A stretch of DNA of 61,615 bases from Bacteroidales bacterium (GCA_021738505.1 JAIPBW010000006.1:1-61615), one strand, 5' to 3'. Positions 1 to 11,788 are shown, counted from the first letter of the stretch. Notes: generated by a model not told the origin, from the sequence alone. Translations and numbers: made by a program.

Positions 1-113
1 GTTAACCGGCTGTACTCTTTTTATGCCCGGGAAATCCTGAGAATAAACAAAACAAACCAATGAAGATAAAAAGAAACAACAAAACCAATAAAGGATCTTC
101 CACACACACGACT

Positions 114-407
114 CATAATATCGCACCTACGGCGCTTATAGTATCTCTTCTTCCTAAATTACTACCATAATGCCGCACCTAAGGTGCTGAAGGTTTTACC
201 AGCTCATTTGACAGTAATCATAATAAAGCATCCAACAAAGCTTGAGAAATCATGGATTGGCCTAAAAACGATTGAAAAGTACCGGAGGTACGATATTATG
301 GTAGATGTAGATAAATATGGCAATAGCACCAAAGAGCCGTAGGTTCGAAATTATAAGAAATCGAGAAAATTCACGATGATGCACAATAATATCGCGTCAA
401 TGGTGCT
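114..407. repeat. Cluster of five degenerate short repeats in two orientations
   Basis: A core close to RGYRCCGNAGGTNCGAYATTATG occurs at 278-304 and 333-356 on the plus strand, at 114-136 and 162-187 on the minus strand, and as a weaker minus copy at 386-407. Each core contains a small palindrome of the CACCTAMGGTG kind. The rest of 1-586 holds no open reading frame with coding character and no hairpin of note. The cluster looks like a patch of interspersed non-coding repeats, perhaps the debris or substrates of a REP-associated or IS200-type transposase, but no transposase gene is present here. What is seen is the repetition; the origin is inference. Confidence 0.6.
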
Positions 408-586
408 TTTGGAGTTTATTAATTATTTGCTCTTATAATCACCAGTAACATTAAGGCTTCATCCATGCATCCGTGTTAATCCAAATATTAAAAAAACATT
501 TATAGATTGTGATCTTCAACTTTGCCGGGTGCAACAAATATTTTTTGCAACATGCATTTAACAAATTAAAGCTCCCGCATAAAAAC

Positions 587-1180
587 TTAAATCCGGATCA
601 CACCTTCATTAGCATTGCCAAAACTTTCATCCATACCTTCTGATATGCGATAACCAATAATCCAGGTTAAAAGTGCATCCACCTGATGCCATTCTGCAAA
701 GTCAGCATGATGAAGGTTGACGTTTGCGGGTAGATAAGGTATTAGCATATTTAACACACGGGGAATCTGAGCCTTCTTCTTTTTGTACCCGGATTGCCGG
801 GGAAGGACCTTTCTTGCCAGTCCGCCGGGATAGGCTTCATAAACCTGAATATTTTTTTTGTGTAATTGATCCGCAAATTTCATGGCGCGGGCTGTAAGTC
901 CGCCAATAAACATGGGCGACATGGCTCCGAGTTCGCTGTCGCACTTCCGGTAAAAATAATCCGTGTAACCTTCTGAATTGGTATAAACCCCAGGCAGACT
1001 CAACGGAGCATCGATACAAACCGCATGCGGTTGAATGTTATCTATACGATCAAACAGCCAACGGTCAGCGTCTTTACCTTTTTCAGAAAGGGCCGTTTGC
1101 AACATTCCCTTTTCTTCGTAGGCAACAGCCGTAGTTCCTTGCATTTTGCTTCCGTAATCTATACCAAGCCAGTTCTCCAT
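587..1180 (-). CDS. DUF429 family protein (RNase H-like fold)
   Basis: The 197-residue product begins WLGIDYGSKMQGTTAVA, the first beta-strand and acidic position of the RNase H-like fold. It carries a second acidic strand (VCIDAPLSLP) and the AYPGG motif near residue 115, which together match DUF429, a family of predicted nucleases without an established substrate. Length is normal for the family and there is no signal peptide, so it should be cytoplasmic. It stands alone: a repeat patch lies downstream and a small membrane ORF lies upstream. The family call is from motif recognition; the nuclease activity is known only as a prediction for the family. Confidence 0.75.
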   Translation of the reverse strand: MENWLGIDYGSKMQGTTAVAYEEKGMLQTALSEKGKDADRWLFDRIDNIQPHAVCIDAPLSLPGVYTNSEGYTDYFYRKCDSELGAMSPMFIGGLTARAMKFADQLHKKNIQVYEAYPGGLARKVLPRQSGYKKKKAQIPRVLNMLIPYLPANVNLHHADFAEWHQVDALLTWIIGYRISEGMDESFGNANEGVIRI

Positions 1181-1331
1181 TTTTTGTGCTTTATAATAAA
1201 CAGCAAATAAAAGGCCGGATTGTTTCGGGCAAAAAAGTTAAAACTTAACTATCCTGGCTAAAAAATATTTTGGTTTGATGGGATAAGACACTGAAAGGAA
1301 CGTGTCCGTGTGGATTTTATGTAGCAAAACG

Positions 1332-1724
1332 CTACGCCGAACGCTTAATCCGGCTCATGAAGTGAATAAAAATTCCGGACAACAGGCATCGTAAGAATGG
1401 TATAACGAGCAATAGAATACTGATCACCAATAGTAAGATTAAAATAACATAAGGTAATGGTAAACCTGATAAAAGTCCGTAAATAAGATTTCCAAAACCT
1501 ATTGCATAAAAGGTTGTCAAAACAGAAATTGTAGTTTCATATTCATTATCAGAAGAAGGTGAGATCTTAATTCCCCAGTTTTTTTGAATTTTATTAAAGG
1601 AAATTTTGTCTTTTGATATCCCTTTTACATAGGGAATCCTTGACCTCAGGTAGACAAAAATCAAATCAATAACAACTGCTACAACCAAAATTGATATGAT
1701 ATAAAATCTCCATTCTGAATCCTT
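1332..1724 (-). pseudogene. Small membrane protein ORF without a usable start codon
   Basis: An open frame runs from a stop at 1725-1727 to a stop at 1332. It encodes a first membrane segment, a soluble stretch with FNKIQKNWGIKISPSS, and two close C-terminal membrane segments (about residues 70-110). The only start codon near the beginning is a TTG at 1686-1688, which lies inside the first membrane helix. An ATG a little upstream is one base out of frame and reads into a stop after 15 codons. Either a non-standard start is used or the 5' end has been lost or frameshifted. I do not recognise the family. The broken-gene call is an inference from the missing start. Confidence 0.4.
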
Positions 1725-1971
1725 TTATAAATCAACTATAATTTAATATTTTTAATGCTCAGTTTAAAAACATGCAAAACAGAACGCTGTCAAAGCAAAT
1801 TTACACCAATAATTTGTCAGCATTTCAAATATATCAATTTAAATCGAATTTAAATAACGAAATTTTAGCTGGTTAGCTGAAAAAAGGTTCGTTTTTGGAC
1901 ATAAGTGGATTTGCATTTCGGATAGAAAACAGTATCGTTTCAGAATTACAATAACTCGTAACAGATGTAAT

Positions 1972-2015
1972 AAAAAAGCGCTCCCGGGGATAAAATATCC
2001 TTGGGAGCGCTTTTA
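1972..2015 (-). terminator. Rho-independent terminator after the lipoprotein gene
   Basis: An 8-bp GC-rich stem, GCGCTCCC with GGGAGCGC, encloses an 18-base A/T-rich loop. It is flanked by A-runs on the left and T-runs on the right, so it could act on either strand. It lies 45 bases beyond the minus-strand lipoprotein gene. The rest of 1725-2059 shows nothing else. Confidence 0.75.
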
Positions 2016-2059
2016 ATATTATTTCCTAAGCCGGCATAACCGGCGGTTTTTTCATTTTA

Positions 2060-2725
2060 TTATTGCAAATGGTAATCGGTTAATTGGTGTCGAAATTTTG
2101 TCCCTGACCCAATATAAATATAGGCAAAAGAAACAAGCCCTATGTCTTTCGCATAATAATAGTGATGAACCAAAGGTTGATTGATGGAAGACGGAAACAA
2201 TTTGGAAAACGTAAACACTTTTCGATCCAACACATCGAATGTTCCTGCGGGTACAGTTATGGGAGATGCTTCCTGCATTACATAATACATAGTATATAAT
2301 GTATCATTCGTATTCTCTTGTGTTTCAGTCCAGATACTGATCGTATCTCCGATTGAGCCGGCGGCAAAGGAGATTTTCCCGGAAGCTCCGAGTATACAAT
2401 CAGCCGAGTCTCTGAGTATTTTTGGCATAAACTCGTTGGGACCGGCAGAATCTCTGATATATTGGTAATGATTAATATATTTGAATGTATTGCCATTTAT
2501 AAAGGTGTCCTTTTCAACGACCAGACAGTCTTTGCGGGTATCCCCGGGCCTTGGATTTCCCTGGCCGTCAAAAGACTCAACATCATAAATCCAATAATTC
2601 CCTGTTTTTTTAGGAAAATAATTATCGGATTGAGTTTGTTGATTGTTTCCGGATTCGTCTTCCTCTTTTTCACAGGCAAAAATGAGCATCAGTGGCATTA
2701 GTGCCAATACAATTGATTTTTTCAT
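2060..2725 (-). CDS. Hypothetical lipoprotein
   Basis: The start is placed at the codon beginning MKKSIVLALMPLMLIFACE, because this gives a standard lipoprotein signal with lipobox IFAC and a Cys near residue 18; the frame is open a further 16 codons upstream. The mature part of about 200 residues opens with an acidic spacer (CEKEEDESGNN) and then reads YFPKKTGNYWIYDVESF, a pattern common in Bacteroidota surface lipoproteins of unknown role. It should be anchored to the membrane, facing the periplasm or the surface. The gene is monocistronic with a terminator downstream. A TGACAAACTGCCAC-like element lies upstream (see findings). No function is assigned. Confidence 0.7.
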   Translation of the reverse strand: MKKSIVLALMPLMLIFACEKEEDESGNNQQTQSDNYFPKKTGNYWIYDVESFDGQGNPRPGDTRKDCLVVEKDTFINGNTFKYINHYQYIRDSAGPNEFMPKILRDSADCILGASGKISFAAGSIGDTISIWTETQENTNDTLYTMYYVMQEASPITVPAGTFDVLDRKVFTFSKLFPSSINQPLVHHYYYAKDIGLVSFAYIYIGSGTKFRHQLTDYHLQ

Positions 2726-2937
2726 GTTATGAGATTTTAAGGGTTTGGTGTTCTCAAAAGTAGAAATGCTCAATAATGTCCGGGATTTGTTTGTATTTTA
2801 ACGGTCTGTCGGTAAAATTATTGTGGCAGTTTGTCAAATCGATCTGTCATTTTAGTACAGATTTTATAAAATGCATTCGAAAATTTCACAAAACATAAAG
2901 TGAGGATCAGAAAACACTATACCCCAAAAAAGTTAAT

Positions 2938-3597
2938 CTATTCGGGCGCAACAATCTCACCATCTTTCATAAAAAGCTTCCGGTCTGCCATTTCGGCCAG
3001 TTGGTTATTGTGTGTTACAATGATAAAGGCTTGGCTGAGCCTGTCCCGCAGGTCAAAAAATATGCGGTGCAGGTCTTGTGAATTATCCGAGTCGAGGTTT
3101 CCGGAAGGTTCATCAGCCAGAACTACTTTCGGTTCATTGATCAAAGCACGGGCTACAGCAATTCGCTGTTGCTCTCCTCCGGAAAGTTCGGAAGGCTTAT
3201 GGTCTTTACGTTCGGAAAGGTTCATCAGCTTTAACAATTCTTCGGCTTTTGCAAAGGCCGACTTTTTATCAACACCTGCGATAAAAGCAGGCATACAAAT
3301 ATTTTCCAGGGCAGTAAATTCCGGAAGCAGGTGATGAAACTGAAATACAAATCCAATATTTTTATTGCGGAATTTGGCTAATTCAGGCTCACTAAATGTT
3401 TCCAGGTTCAGCTCGTCATAATACACTTCTCCCGTATCTGCCTTGTCAAGAGTTCCCAGAACATGCAATAAAGTGGATTTTCCTGCGCCTGATGCGCCAA
3501 CGATAGAAACAATTTCATGATCTCCGATCTCGATCTTGATATCTTTTAATACCCGGAGGTCCCCATACGATTTATTGATATTTTGTGCGCTGATCAT
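2938..3597 (-). CDS. ABC transporter ATP-binding protein, LolD/MacB type
   Basis: The 219 residues contain Walker [10 protein letters not shown] (residues 34-42), a Q-loop in [14 protein letters not shown], signature LSGGEQQR, Walker [13 protein letters not shown] and the H-loop VTHN. The Q-loop context [17 protein letters not shown] is characteristic of the LolD group, which powers release of lipoproteins from the inner membrane or MacB/FtsX-type mechanotransmission. Length is normal. No permease (LolC/E) gene adjoins it; the next gene upstream is an SDR oxidoreductase. The partner must be elsewhere, so the exact system is not certain although the family is. Confidence 0.85.
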   Translation of the reverse strand: MISAQNINKSYGDLRVLKDIKIEIGDHEIVSIVGASGAGKSTLLHVLGTLDKADTGEVYYDELNLETFSEPELAKFRNKNIGFVFQFHHLLPEFTALENICMPAFIAGVDKKSAFAKAEELLKLMNLSERKDHKPSELSGGEQQRIAVARALINEPKVVLADEPSGNLDSDNSQDLHRIFFDLRDRLSQAFIIVTHNNQLAEMADRKLFMKDGEIVAPE

Positions 3598-3626
3598 AAA
3601 ACAAAATTAATGAAATATACATTTCC

Positions 3627-4418
3627 TTACACACGTTCCTGAATTTTTCTGGTAACCCGGGTTACAAATTTCGAAGGCAGAAATCTTACAGTGCCGGCCA
3701 TTAGTTTCTCTTTAAACCCCGGAACAGCTACTACCTTCCTTTTAAACATGGCCTTCAAACCATAATTTGCAACATAACGGGCAGAAACAGGCTTCATTAT
3801 TTTAAACAGTCTGGACGACTCCAGGGAAGCATTTTTTACAAAATCCGTATCAACAGGGCCGGGACAGAGAACGGTAGCACTAACTCCCGTACCTTTTAAC
3901 TCATTGGCAACAGCCTGTGTATAAGAAAGCACATAGGCTTTGGAAGCTGCATAAACTGCCATTAAAGGCCCGGGCTGAAAAGCAGCTACGGATGAAACAT
4001 TTAAAATGTAGCCATGATTTTGTTTCACCATTTCCCGAGCCATATTCCTGGATAAGGTGGTCAATGCATTGACATTAACGCGAATCATAGCATCTTCTTT
4101 TTTTGCATCTGCATTAACAAATTCTCCGTAATCTCCAAAGCCCGCGTTATTAATAAGGATATCTATCTTTAGCCTTTCAAAGTTTATACGGTCAAAAAGC
4201 TGGTCAACTTGTTTCTTATTGGCAAGATCCGTTGGAAAGATATGAACTTCTATTTGAAATTCCTCCCGCCAGGTTTTCTGCAGCTCCAGCAATTTATCTT
4301 TACTACGGGCTACCAGGATCAGATTATAACCTTTTATTGCCAGCAACCTGGCAAACTCTTTCCCAATACCACCGGAAGCCCCGGTGACTAATGCCGTTTG
4401 TTTTTCGGGTTCGTTCAT
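3627..4418 (-). CDS. Short-chain dehydrogenase/reductase (SDR), DltE-like
   Basis: The 263-residue protein has a Rossmann NAD(P) motif, TGASGGIG (residues 12-19), NNAG in ILINNAGFGDYG, the catalytic Ser in NVSSVAAF and the catalytic pair in YAASK. An arginine after the second strand (VARSKDKL) suggests NADP. The C-terminal region (VVAVPGFKEKLMAGTVRFLPS) resembles the YqjQ/DltE branch, whose substrates are mostly unknown. It lies 30 bases upstream of the ATPase gene at 2938-3597, so the two may be cotranscribed. The oxidoreductase class is secure; the substrate cannot be read from the sequence. Confidence 0.85.
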   Translation of the reverse strand: MNEPEKQTALVTGASGGIGKEFARLLAIKGYNLILVARSKDKLLELQKTWREEFQIEVHIFPTDLANKKQVDQLFDRINFERLKIDILINNAGFGDYGEFVNADAKKEDAMIRVNVNALTTLSRNMAREMVKQNHGYILNVSSVAAFQPGPLMAVYAASKAYVLSYTQAVANELKGTGVSATVLCPGPVDTDFVKNASLESSRLFKIMKPVSARYVANYGLKAMFKRKVVAVPGFKEKLMAGTVRFLPSKFVTRVTRKIQERV

Positions 4419-4532
4419 ATAACATCAATATTCAGATTTTTGCCAACAACCGCTACCCTGTATATACAAACAGACCTTCACATAGTTTGCAAAAGACTCA
4501 ATTTAATTTACAATCAACAAATCTTTTCAGGC

Positions 4533-6509
<1,977 letters not shown>

Positions 6510-6528
6510 CTATGTTTATTAAGTCGTG

Positions 6529-6536
6529 CAAATATA
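6529..6536 (-). promoter_or_regulatory. Promoter -7 box for gyrB (TATATTTG)
   Basis: A perfect match on the minus strand to the Bacteroidota -7 consensus TAnnTTTG, 32 bases upstream of the gyrB ATG. No clear -33 TTG lies at the right distance, so confidence rests on the -7 box and its position. Confidence 0.5.
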
Positions 6537-6540
6537 GCAA

Positions 6541-6576
6541 AAATTTCCGGATTTCAGGCATAAAATCCGGGGTTTT
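6541..6576 (-). terminator. Terminator after the outer-membrane barrel gene
   Basis: An inverted repeat, CCGGATTT at 6547-6554 with AAATCCGG at 6563-6570, has an 8-base loop and is followed on the minus strand by AAATTTTT. It separates the barrel gene ending at 6618 from the gyrB promoter. Confidence 0.6.
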
Positions 6577-6617
6577 TTGCCGAAAAAATAAAATTCTAAT
6601 AAATTGATTTTCAGAAT

Positions 6618-8345
6618 TTACATAGAGTATGTCAAACCCGCCATAAACTGAAAACCATAGGTAGGATAACCGGCCCATTTTTCATACTGCTGAGCGGCTA
6701 AATTCCGGAAACTAATAAACCCCGATAAGAGTTTATTGTATCGATATTCGGCGGAAATATTCGCATCAATAACAGGGTCAAGCGTCACTTTTTGGAATCT
6801 GTTGTCTTTCATACTAAGCGCTTTCCGCTCGCCGATATAAAATACTTTTCCTTTAAGAATGATCTTTTCCTGTATATTGTATCGAGCCTTTAAATAGCCA
6901 CCGAAGGCCGGACGGTTCCAGGCTTCCTCTATATCTGTTATGGAATATTCCGAATAACTTCCTCCCAGGCTAACATTTAGTTTTTCCTGCATGTGATAAT
7001 CCACTTCTGCTTTTAAATCAAAGCTTCTAACCTTATCATGGATAAGTTTGTATCGATTTGCCAGTTCACTGGTTGTGTCTCTGATAAAAAAGGAAGCGTT
7101 CTCTGTGTTTGAAGACTCGAAATAGGCATTAAAATCAATATTTTTACTGATTGAGGCACTTAATCCTGCATAAATGACAGAACGGTCATACCGGAACTTC
7201 AAAGGAGTCATGGAATAAGATGAGTATAGAAAAGGATTTTCTTTAGTTAACTCATATAAATTGTCACGAGTAGTTTTTCCTGTCAAACCGCCTTTCAGGA
7301 CAAAAATATTCTTAATCAACTCCATTCTGAGATGAATATCGGGATAAAATTCATTACGTGAGGACGCAGAATCAGCATCTACATACATACTAAGACCTAC
7401 GTCCAGATCAATATTATTAAAATTATTCTTCAGATAAGGAGTAACACTTGAAACAACTGAGTGCAGAGGGTCAATGGAACTCCAGGCATTCATCCTGTAA
7501 TCTGCGGTTAATTTCACACCCAGGATTTGCTCTTCCGCTGCATCAAGAAAATGCATATCGGAGTGCATATCGGCATTCAGGTCAAAGTTCATTTCCTGAA
7601 CATCTTCATTGTCAGAAAAATGATAGAAATCCAGGCTTACGGAATGATGCAGTTTGTCGGAATTATAATCCGAATATTTGCTTTGAAGATCAAGAGATGC
7701 ATCAATACGGTGATACAGCAGTTTGATATCCTTTTTATCAAAGTCCTGAATCGTATCATAGATTTGCCCGGGTATACCATAGCTATGAACTACATTGCGC
7801 TCATATCCGGCATTGGCTTTAAACACATGGGTGCGCCCGATCTTTTTATAGTGGGCACTGGCAAGGTTATCAGAAAAACCCGGAAAAGGATGGTCTTCAA
7901 TATCTCCGGAAGCGGAAAAATGCTTCAGGTGAATACCAAAAGAATTATCGCGTGAACGGGTTGTATTATAAAAATATTCCAGATAAGGCATCGTCGAAGT
8001 ACCCATTGCAATACGCATATGATTGTTGTATAGTTTATCCAGGGGTTCCCCGACCATTTTCGCAGGGCGGATTTTGTCCAGCTTAAACTCTACCGGAATC
8101 CGTTCCGAACGAATATCATAACTTACCGGTTCCTTTTCCACCTCTATTTCGTCCATTTCAGGATTCTTCTTGATTTTAAAGGCATCCGAAACCCGTGGCG
8201 TATGCTTTCCTCTAACCACTACACTTCCACTATAACCTTCTTCTTCTCCGTCCTGAATTGAATCATTAACCGGCTGTCGTTCCTGTCCAACTGCAACATT
8301 GACAAGAAAAACCAAACCTAAAACTATATTAATTACATACTTCAT
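6618..8345 (-). CDS. Outer-membrane beta-barrel protein partnered with a TPR protein
   Basis: The 575 residues begin with a Sec signal (MKYVINIVLGLVFLVNVAVGQE). An acidic linker follows, then a conserved segment (residues about 45-100, with VVRGKHTPRVSDAFKIKKNP), and then a long series of alternating aromatic/polar strands ending YGFQFMAGLTYSM, a typical barrel C-terminus. Its size fits a TonB-receptor-like or porin-like barrel, but no plug domain is evident. It lies 64 bases downstream of the large TPR protein gene on the same strand, an arrangement I associate with Bacteroidota envelope genes of unknown function. The outer-membrane location is well supported; substrate and partners are not known. 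Confidence 0.7.
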   Translation of the reverse strand: MKYVINIVLGLVFLVNVAVGQERQPVNDSIQDGEEEGYSGSVVVRGKHTPRVSDAFKIKKNPEMDEIEVEKEPVSYDIRSERIPVEFKLDKIRPAKMVGEPLDKLYNNHMRIAMGTSTMPYLEYFYNTTRSRDNSFGIHLKHFSASGDIEDHPFPGFSDNLASAHYKKIGRTHVFKANAGYERNVVHSYGIPGQIYDTIQDFDKKDIKLLYHRIDASLDLQSKYSDYNSDKLHHSVSLDFYHFSDNEDVQEMNFDLNADMHSDMHFLDAAEEQILGVKLTADYRMNAWSSIDPLHSVVSSVTPYLKNNFNNIDLDVGLSMYVDADSASSRNEFYPDIHLRMELIKNIFVLKGGLTGKTTRDNLYELTKENPFLYSSYSMTPLKFRYDRSVIYAGLSASISKNIDFNAYFESSNTENASFFIRDTTSELANRYKLIHDKVRSFDLKAEVDYHMQEKLNVSLGGSYSEYSITDIEEAWNRPAFGGYLKARYNIQEKIILKGKVFYIGERKALSMKDNRFQKVTLDPVIDANISAEYRYNKLLSGFISFRNLAAQQYEKWAGYPTYGFQFMAGLTYSM

Positions 8346-8409
8346 AAGCTATATATTTATCAACAATGATTCGCAAGTTAATCTTTAATTTACTAAAGCC
8401 ATTTTAATA

Positions 8410-11400
8410 TCATTCTATATCAGAGTTCGTTTTCAATGAGTCCGGTGTTGTTTGGATTTGCTCCGTTGTATCCGGAAACAATTCTGTCTCAAACAAATCA
8501 GAACCCTGTTCATCGGAATAGTCCAGTTCCATATCCTCCTCATCTTCCTGACCTTTTGCTTGATTAATCTCTTCTTCTCTTTTCAGAATTTTCTTCAGTT
8601 TCTTTTTAGCAATCTCAACAAGGTTCGGGCGGTCACTTGTCACATCCACTTTATAGTTATCGATAATACTGTTTAGCGTGGCCTTAGCCTGGGCTACATT
8701 ATCGCGCTGCAGGTAAATATCCGCAATCAGGATAAAACTTTTTCCAATCCAGTAATCGTAGGAAGGCACCTGATTGATGATCTCAAACAACTTATTTTCT
8801 GACTCTTTCAAATCTCCTTCATTATACTCAATTTCTGCAATCAGATATTTTGCTTCAACGGCTAATTCGTTCTGTAAATTATCAGTCAAATAACTAAATG
8901 CAGATTTGGCTGTAGAAGTGCTGTCAATTGCTAAAGCCGATTTCCCGATTGTCATATACGCTTCATTCACCCATTCATCAGACACTTTATCTGTTTTCAT
9001 GAGTAATTTGGCTGCAGCTATCGCCTTTCTGTTTTTACTTAATCTATGATAACAGCGCATGATATATTTCCGGGCCTCGAGGATATTCTTCTTATAATCT
9101 GCGATATTTTCTAAATCCTGATAGTAAGTCAAAGCCTCTTCAAAGTTTTTGTTATTGTAATAGATCTTTGCCAATCGTAAAACAGATTTTTCTTTAAAGC
9201 GGGTAAAGGAAGTATCTGCAATAATCTTATAATGTTTGGCAGCTTCGTCTTTATTGCCTCTCCTGTATAAACAATCAGCTAAGTAATAACGCGCATTTAG
9301 CGTAAATATACCATTGGGGAAGTCACTTAAATACTTATTGAATCCCGGAATGGCCTTTTCACAATCCCCATCCATATATATTTGTTGTGACGCATGATAC
9401 ATTGTGCTATCCTGTTCGTCACTACTTAAGTTAATTGCGTTTTCTTTAGCATATTTAAAAAATGCCTCCGGTTTATTTATATTCGTATATATATTTCGAA
9501 TACTTACCAGGGCTTCTTTCGATTCTTTACTGCCGGGATATCTATTCCGGATTTTCTTGAATGTATTTAATGCTAAGTCATAATTGTCGGTATTGTAATA
9601 CACCAGACCTTTCTTTTGCATTGACGTAACCAATTTGCTGGAATTGGGATAATTATTAATGACTTTATTAAAATATTCCAGTGCATTTTGGTTATCATCA
9701 ATAATCAAATACGTATTTGCGATCTCATAAGCTGCATCATCGGCATAAGTCGATTTCGGTTCTTTCTCCAGCAAAGTTTTCAGGGTTTTGATCTTTGCTT
9801 CAAAATCGCCTAAGACACCTTCTGCAACTGCCTTTTGGTAAAGCGCATAATCCACATCACGGCTTTTGGTTCGGGCAGCCTTTTGATAAGTCTCAATAGC
9901 ATCTGAATAGCGCTCATTGATATAATAACAATCGCCGGTGCGCAACAATGCATCCTGCACTATATTATTTTCGTCTTTCTTTTCCGTGTTGTCTAAAAAT
10001 TTACGAAATGAAGTCAATGCATTTCCGTATTGCTCTCCTTTAAAATAAGCATATCCGATATTGTAATTCGACTCATTGTAATAAGGCAGGCGGAAAGCCC
10101 CCGGTGTTAGCTGAAATTGTTTATAGGCCTCTATTGCTTTATTGAATTGTTTATTCCGGTAATAACCTTCTGCTATCCAATAATGAGCCTTGGCATATAA
10201 TTCTTTGTCATAATTATAATCCATGGATTTCTGAAAAAGCGAAATCGAAGATTTGATATTCTGGTTATTAAACAATTCAACCCCTCGATAATAGGCTATC
10301 TGCTGATAAGCGATTTTCAAATTTGTGCTTTTATTTTCAATCTTTTCCAAAGATTTTAATGCATTCTTATAATTTTTCGTCGACATAAACAGCTTCACAA
10401 GAAAGCTATTGGCTTTATCAATACGTTCATCATCGGGATATTTTTCTATAAACTTTTGAAATGATTTGATCGCCTCGTTATAAGGATCATAAGAAAGTTC
10501 ATAGGCTAATTTGGCATAATTGAACAATGCATCTTTGGTTACATCTTCTTTAGAACCATTTTTATATGCTGACAAAAATGCATTGTAAGCAAATTTCTTT
10601 TCTCCGGTTTCCAGATAACAGTCGGCCATGTGATAATAAGCATTCTGAGCCATTGTATCCCCGGCCGTAGTGACTTTATCAAACTGTTGAATCGCCTTAT
10701 CATATTTATCCGAACGATAATATGTATAAGCTAGCTGGTAATAATCATCGCGGGTTTTTGTTTTTTGTGTTGTATTATGAAATACCTCCAAATATGAAAT
10801 TGCTTTATCATAGCGCCCGGTTGTATAATACGCATCCCCTATTAAACGAGCTATTTCAGCTTTTCTCTTTTTTGAAGCTTCATCCAATAACCCGGGAGCA
10901 ATTTCCAGTAACTTGTCATATTTCTCTTGCTTATAATAAATTTGAGTGATATAATATGGAAGAACAGGCTTAAATATTTTATTATCCATCAACTTATTAA
11001 AATTCGTTAATGCCGTTTCATAATTGCCATTTTCATAAGCAATATGTCCATAGTAATATGTTGCCGGGTCAATATATTCGTTTTCCGTCTGAATGATCTT
11101 ATAAAAATTATTCTTAGCCTTCTCGTAGTCATCCGATTTAAAATAAGAATAGGCTAATTTAAAGTAAAATTCATTTTTCTCTTCTGTATTCAGATCGTAA
11201 ACATCAACTTTTTCCAGGCTTCGTATAGCCTGACGATAACGCTTTTTACGGTATTGATATTTACCCAGCTGGAAATAAGCTTTTCGAACTAAGGAATGTT
11301 CCGGATGTTCTTCTATAAAGGTCTTTAGCATATCTTCAGCATCCTCATTGAAAAGCTCTAAAGCACAACGGGCAGAATAATATTCCGCATTCGATTTCAT

Positions 11401-11607
11401 TAAGGAGGAAGGAGCCTCGATCTGATCTATCACTTGTTCGAATTGCTTCTGAGCAGCTCCGTATTTTTCTTTTTGAAACAGGTCAAAAGCTGATTCATAA
11501 ATATCTCCGGGAGACTCATAAACAGCCGTTTTCTGAGCAAAAGATGCAGTAGTCACAACCACCGCCAACAAACTAACTATCAGTAACTTCATTATTTTCA
11601 TAAGCAT
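8410..11607 (-). CDS. Large periplasmic tetratricopeptide-repeat (TPR) protein
   Basis: The product of about 1065 residues starts with a signal peptide (MLMKIMKLLIVSLLAVVVTTASFAQ) followed by roughly twenty-five TPR-like helical pairs. Repeated units such as YYKQEKYDKLLEIA, YYTTGRYDKAISYLE and YYNNKNFEEALTYYQDLE run almost to the end. The last 50 residues are an acidic low-complexity tail (EDEEDMELDYSDEQGSDLFE). The frame is open 14 codons further upstream, but the chosen Met gives a proper signal peptide. It resembles the BamD/YbgF and SprE-like scaffolds that organise envelope machinery. The adjacent barrel gene suggests an outer-membrane complex. The repeat class is seen; the complex is inference. 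Confidence 0.8.
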   Translation of the reverse strand: MLMKIMKLLIVSLLAVVVTTASFAQKTAVYESPGDIYESAFDLFQKEKYGAAQKQFEQVIDQIEAPSSLMKSNAEYYSARCALELFNEDAEDMLKTFIEEHPEHSLVRKAYFQLGKYQYRKKRYRQAIRSLEKVDVYDLNTEEKNEFYFKLAYSYFKSDDYEKAKNNFYKIIQTENEYIDPATYYYGHIAYENGNYETALTNFNKLMDNKIFKPVLPYYITQIYYKQEKYDKLLEIAPGLLDEASKKRKAEIARLIGDAYYTTGRYDKAISYLEVFHNTTQKTKTRDDYYQLAYTYYRSDKYDKAIQQFDKVTTAGDTMAQNAYYHMADCYLETGEKKFAYNAFLSAYKNGSKEDVTKDALFNYAKLAYELSYDPYNEAIKSFQKFIEKYPDDERIDKANSFLVKLFMSTKNYKNALKSLEKIENKSTNLKIAYQQIAYYRGVELFNNQNIKSSISLFQKSMDYNYDKELYAKAHYWIAEGYYRNKQFNKAIEAYKQFQLTPGAFRLPYYNESNYNIGYAYFKGEQYGNALTSFRKFLDNTEKKDENNIVQDALLRTGDCYYINERYSDAIETYQKAARTKSRDVDYALYQKAVAEGVLGDFEAKIKTLKTLLEKEPKSTYADDAAYEIANTYLIIDDNQNALEYFNKVINNYPNSSKLVTSMQKKGLVYYNTDNYDLALNTFKKIRNRYPGSKESKEALVSIRNIYTNINKPEAFFKYAKENAINLSSDEQDSTMYHASQQIYMDGDCEKAIPGFNKYLSDFPNGIFTLNARYYLADCLYRRGNKDEAAKHYKIIADTSFTRFKEKSVLRLAKIYYNNKNFEEALTYYQDLENIADYKKNILEARKYIMRCYHRLSKNRKAIAAAKLLMKTDKVSDEWVNEAYMTIGKSALAIDSTSTAKSAFSYLTDNLQNELAVEAKYLIAEIEYNEGDLKESENKLFEIINQVPSYDYWIGKSFILIADIYLQRDNVAQAKATLNSIIDNYKVDVTSDRPNLVEIAKKKLKKILKREEEINQAKGQEDEEDMELDYSDEQGSDLFETELFPDTTEQIQTTPDSLKTNSDIE

Positions 11608-11788
11608 AGTTTTCTTCTCTGTAAAATTACGCAATAAAATATGGATCAACAGATGGGGATCAATTACTTTTCAACAGGTCTCTTTTAAAAAAACAATATT
11701 TTGACTAACGCATTTTTGCCGGGATAATTGTCTGTATTCTTCTTTTCATCAACTTTAAGCTATGCATGAACATGAAATGATTTTTTAC

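Noticed and set aside
8452-8676. Antisense open frame inside the TPR gene, and many similar frames opposite gyrB, valS, dnaK and typA
   Set aside because: They mirror strongly supported genes, show no domain and have atypical composition; they are shadows.
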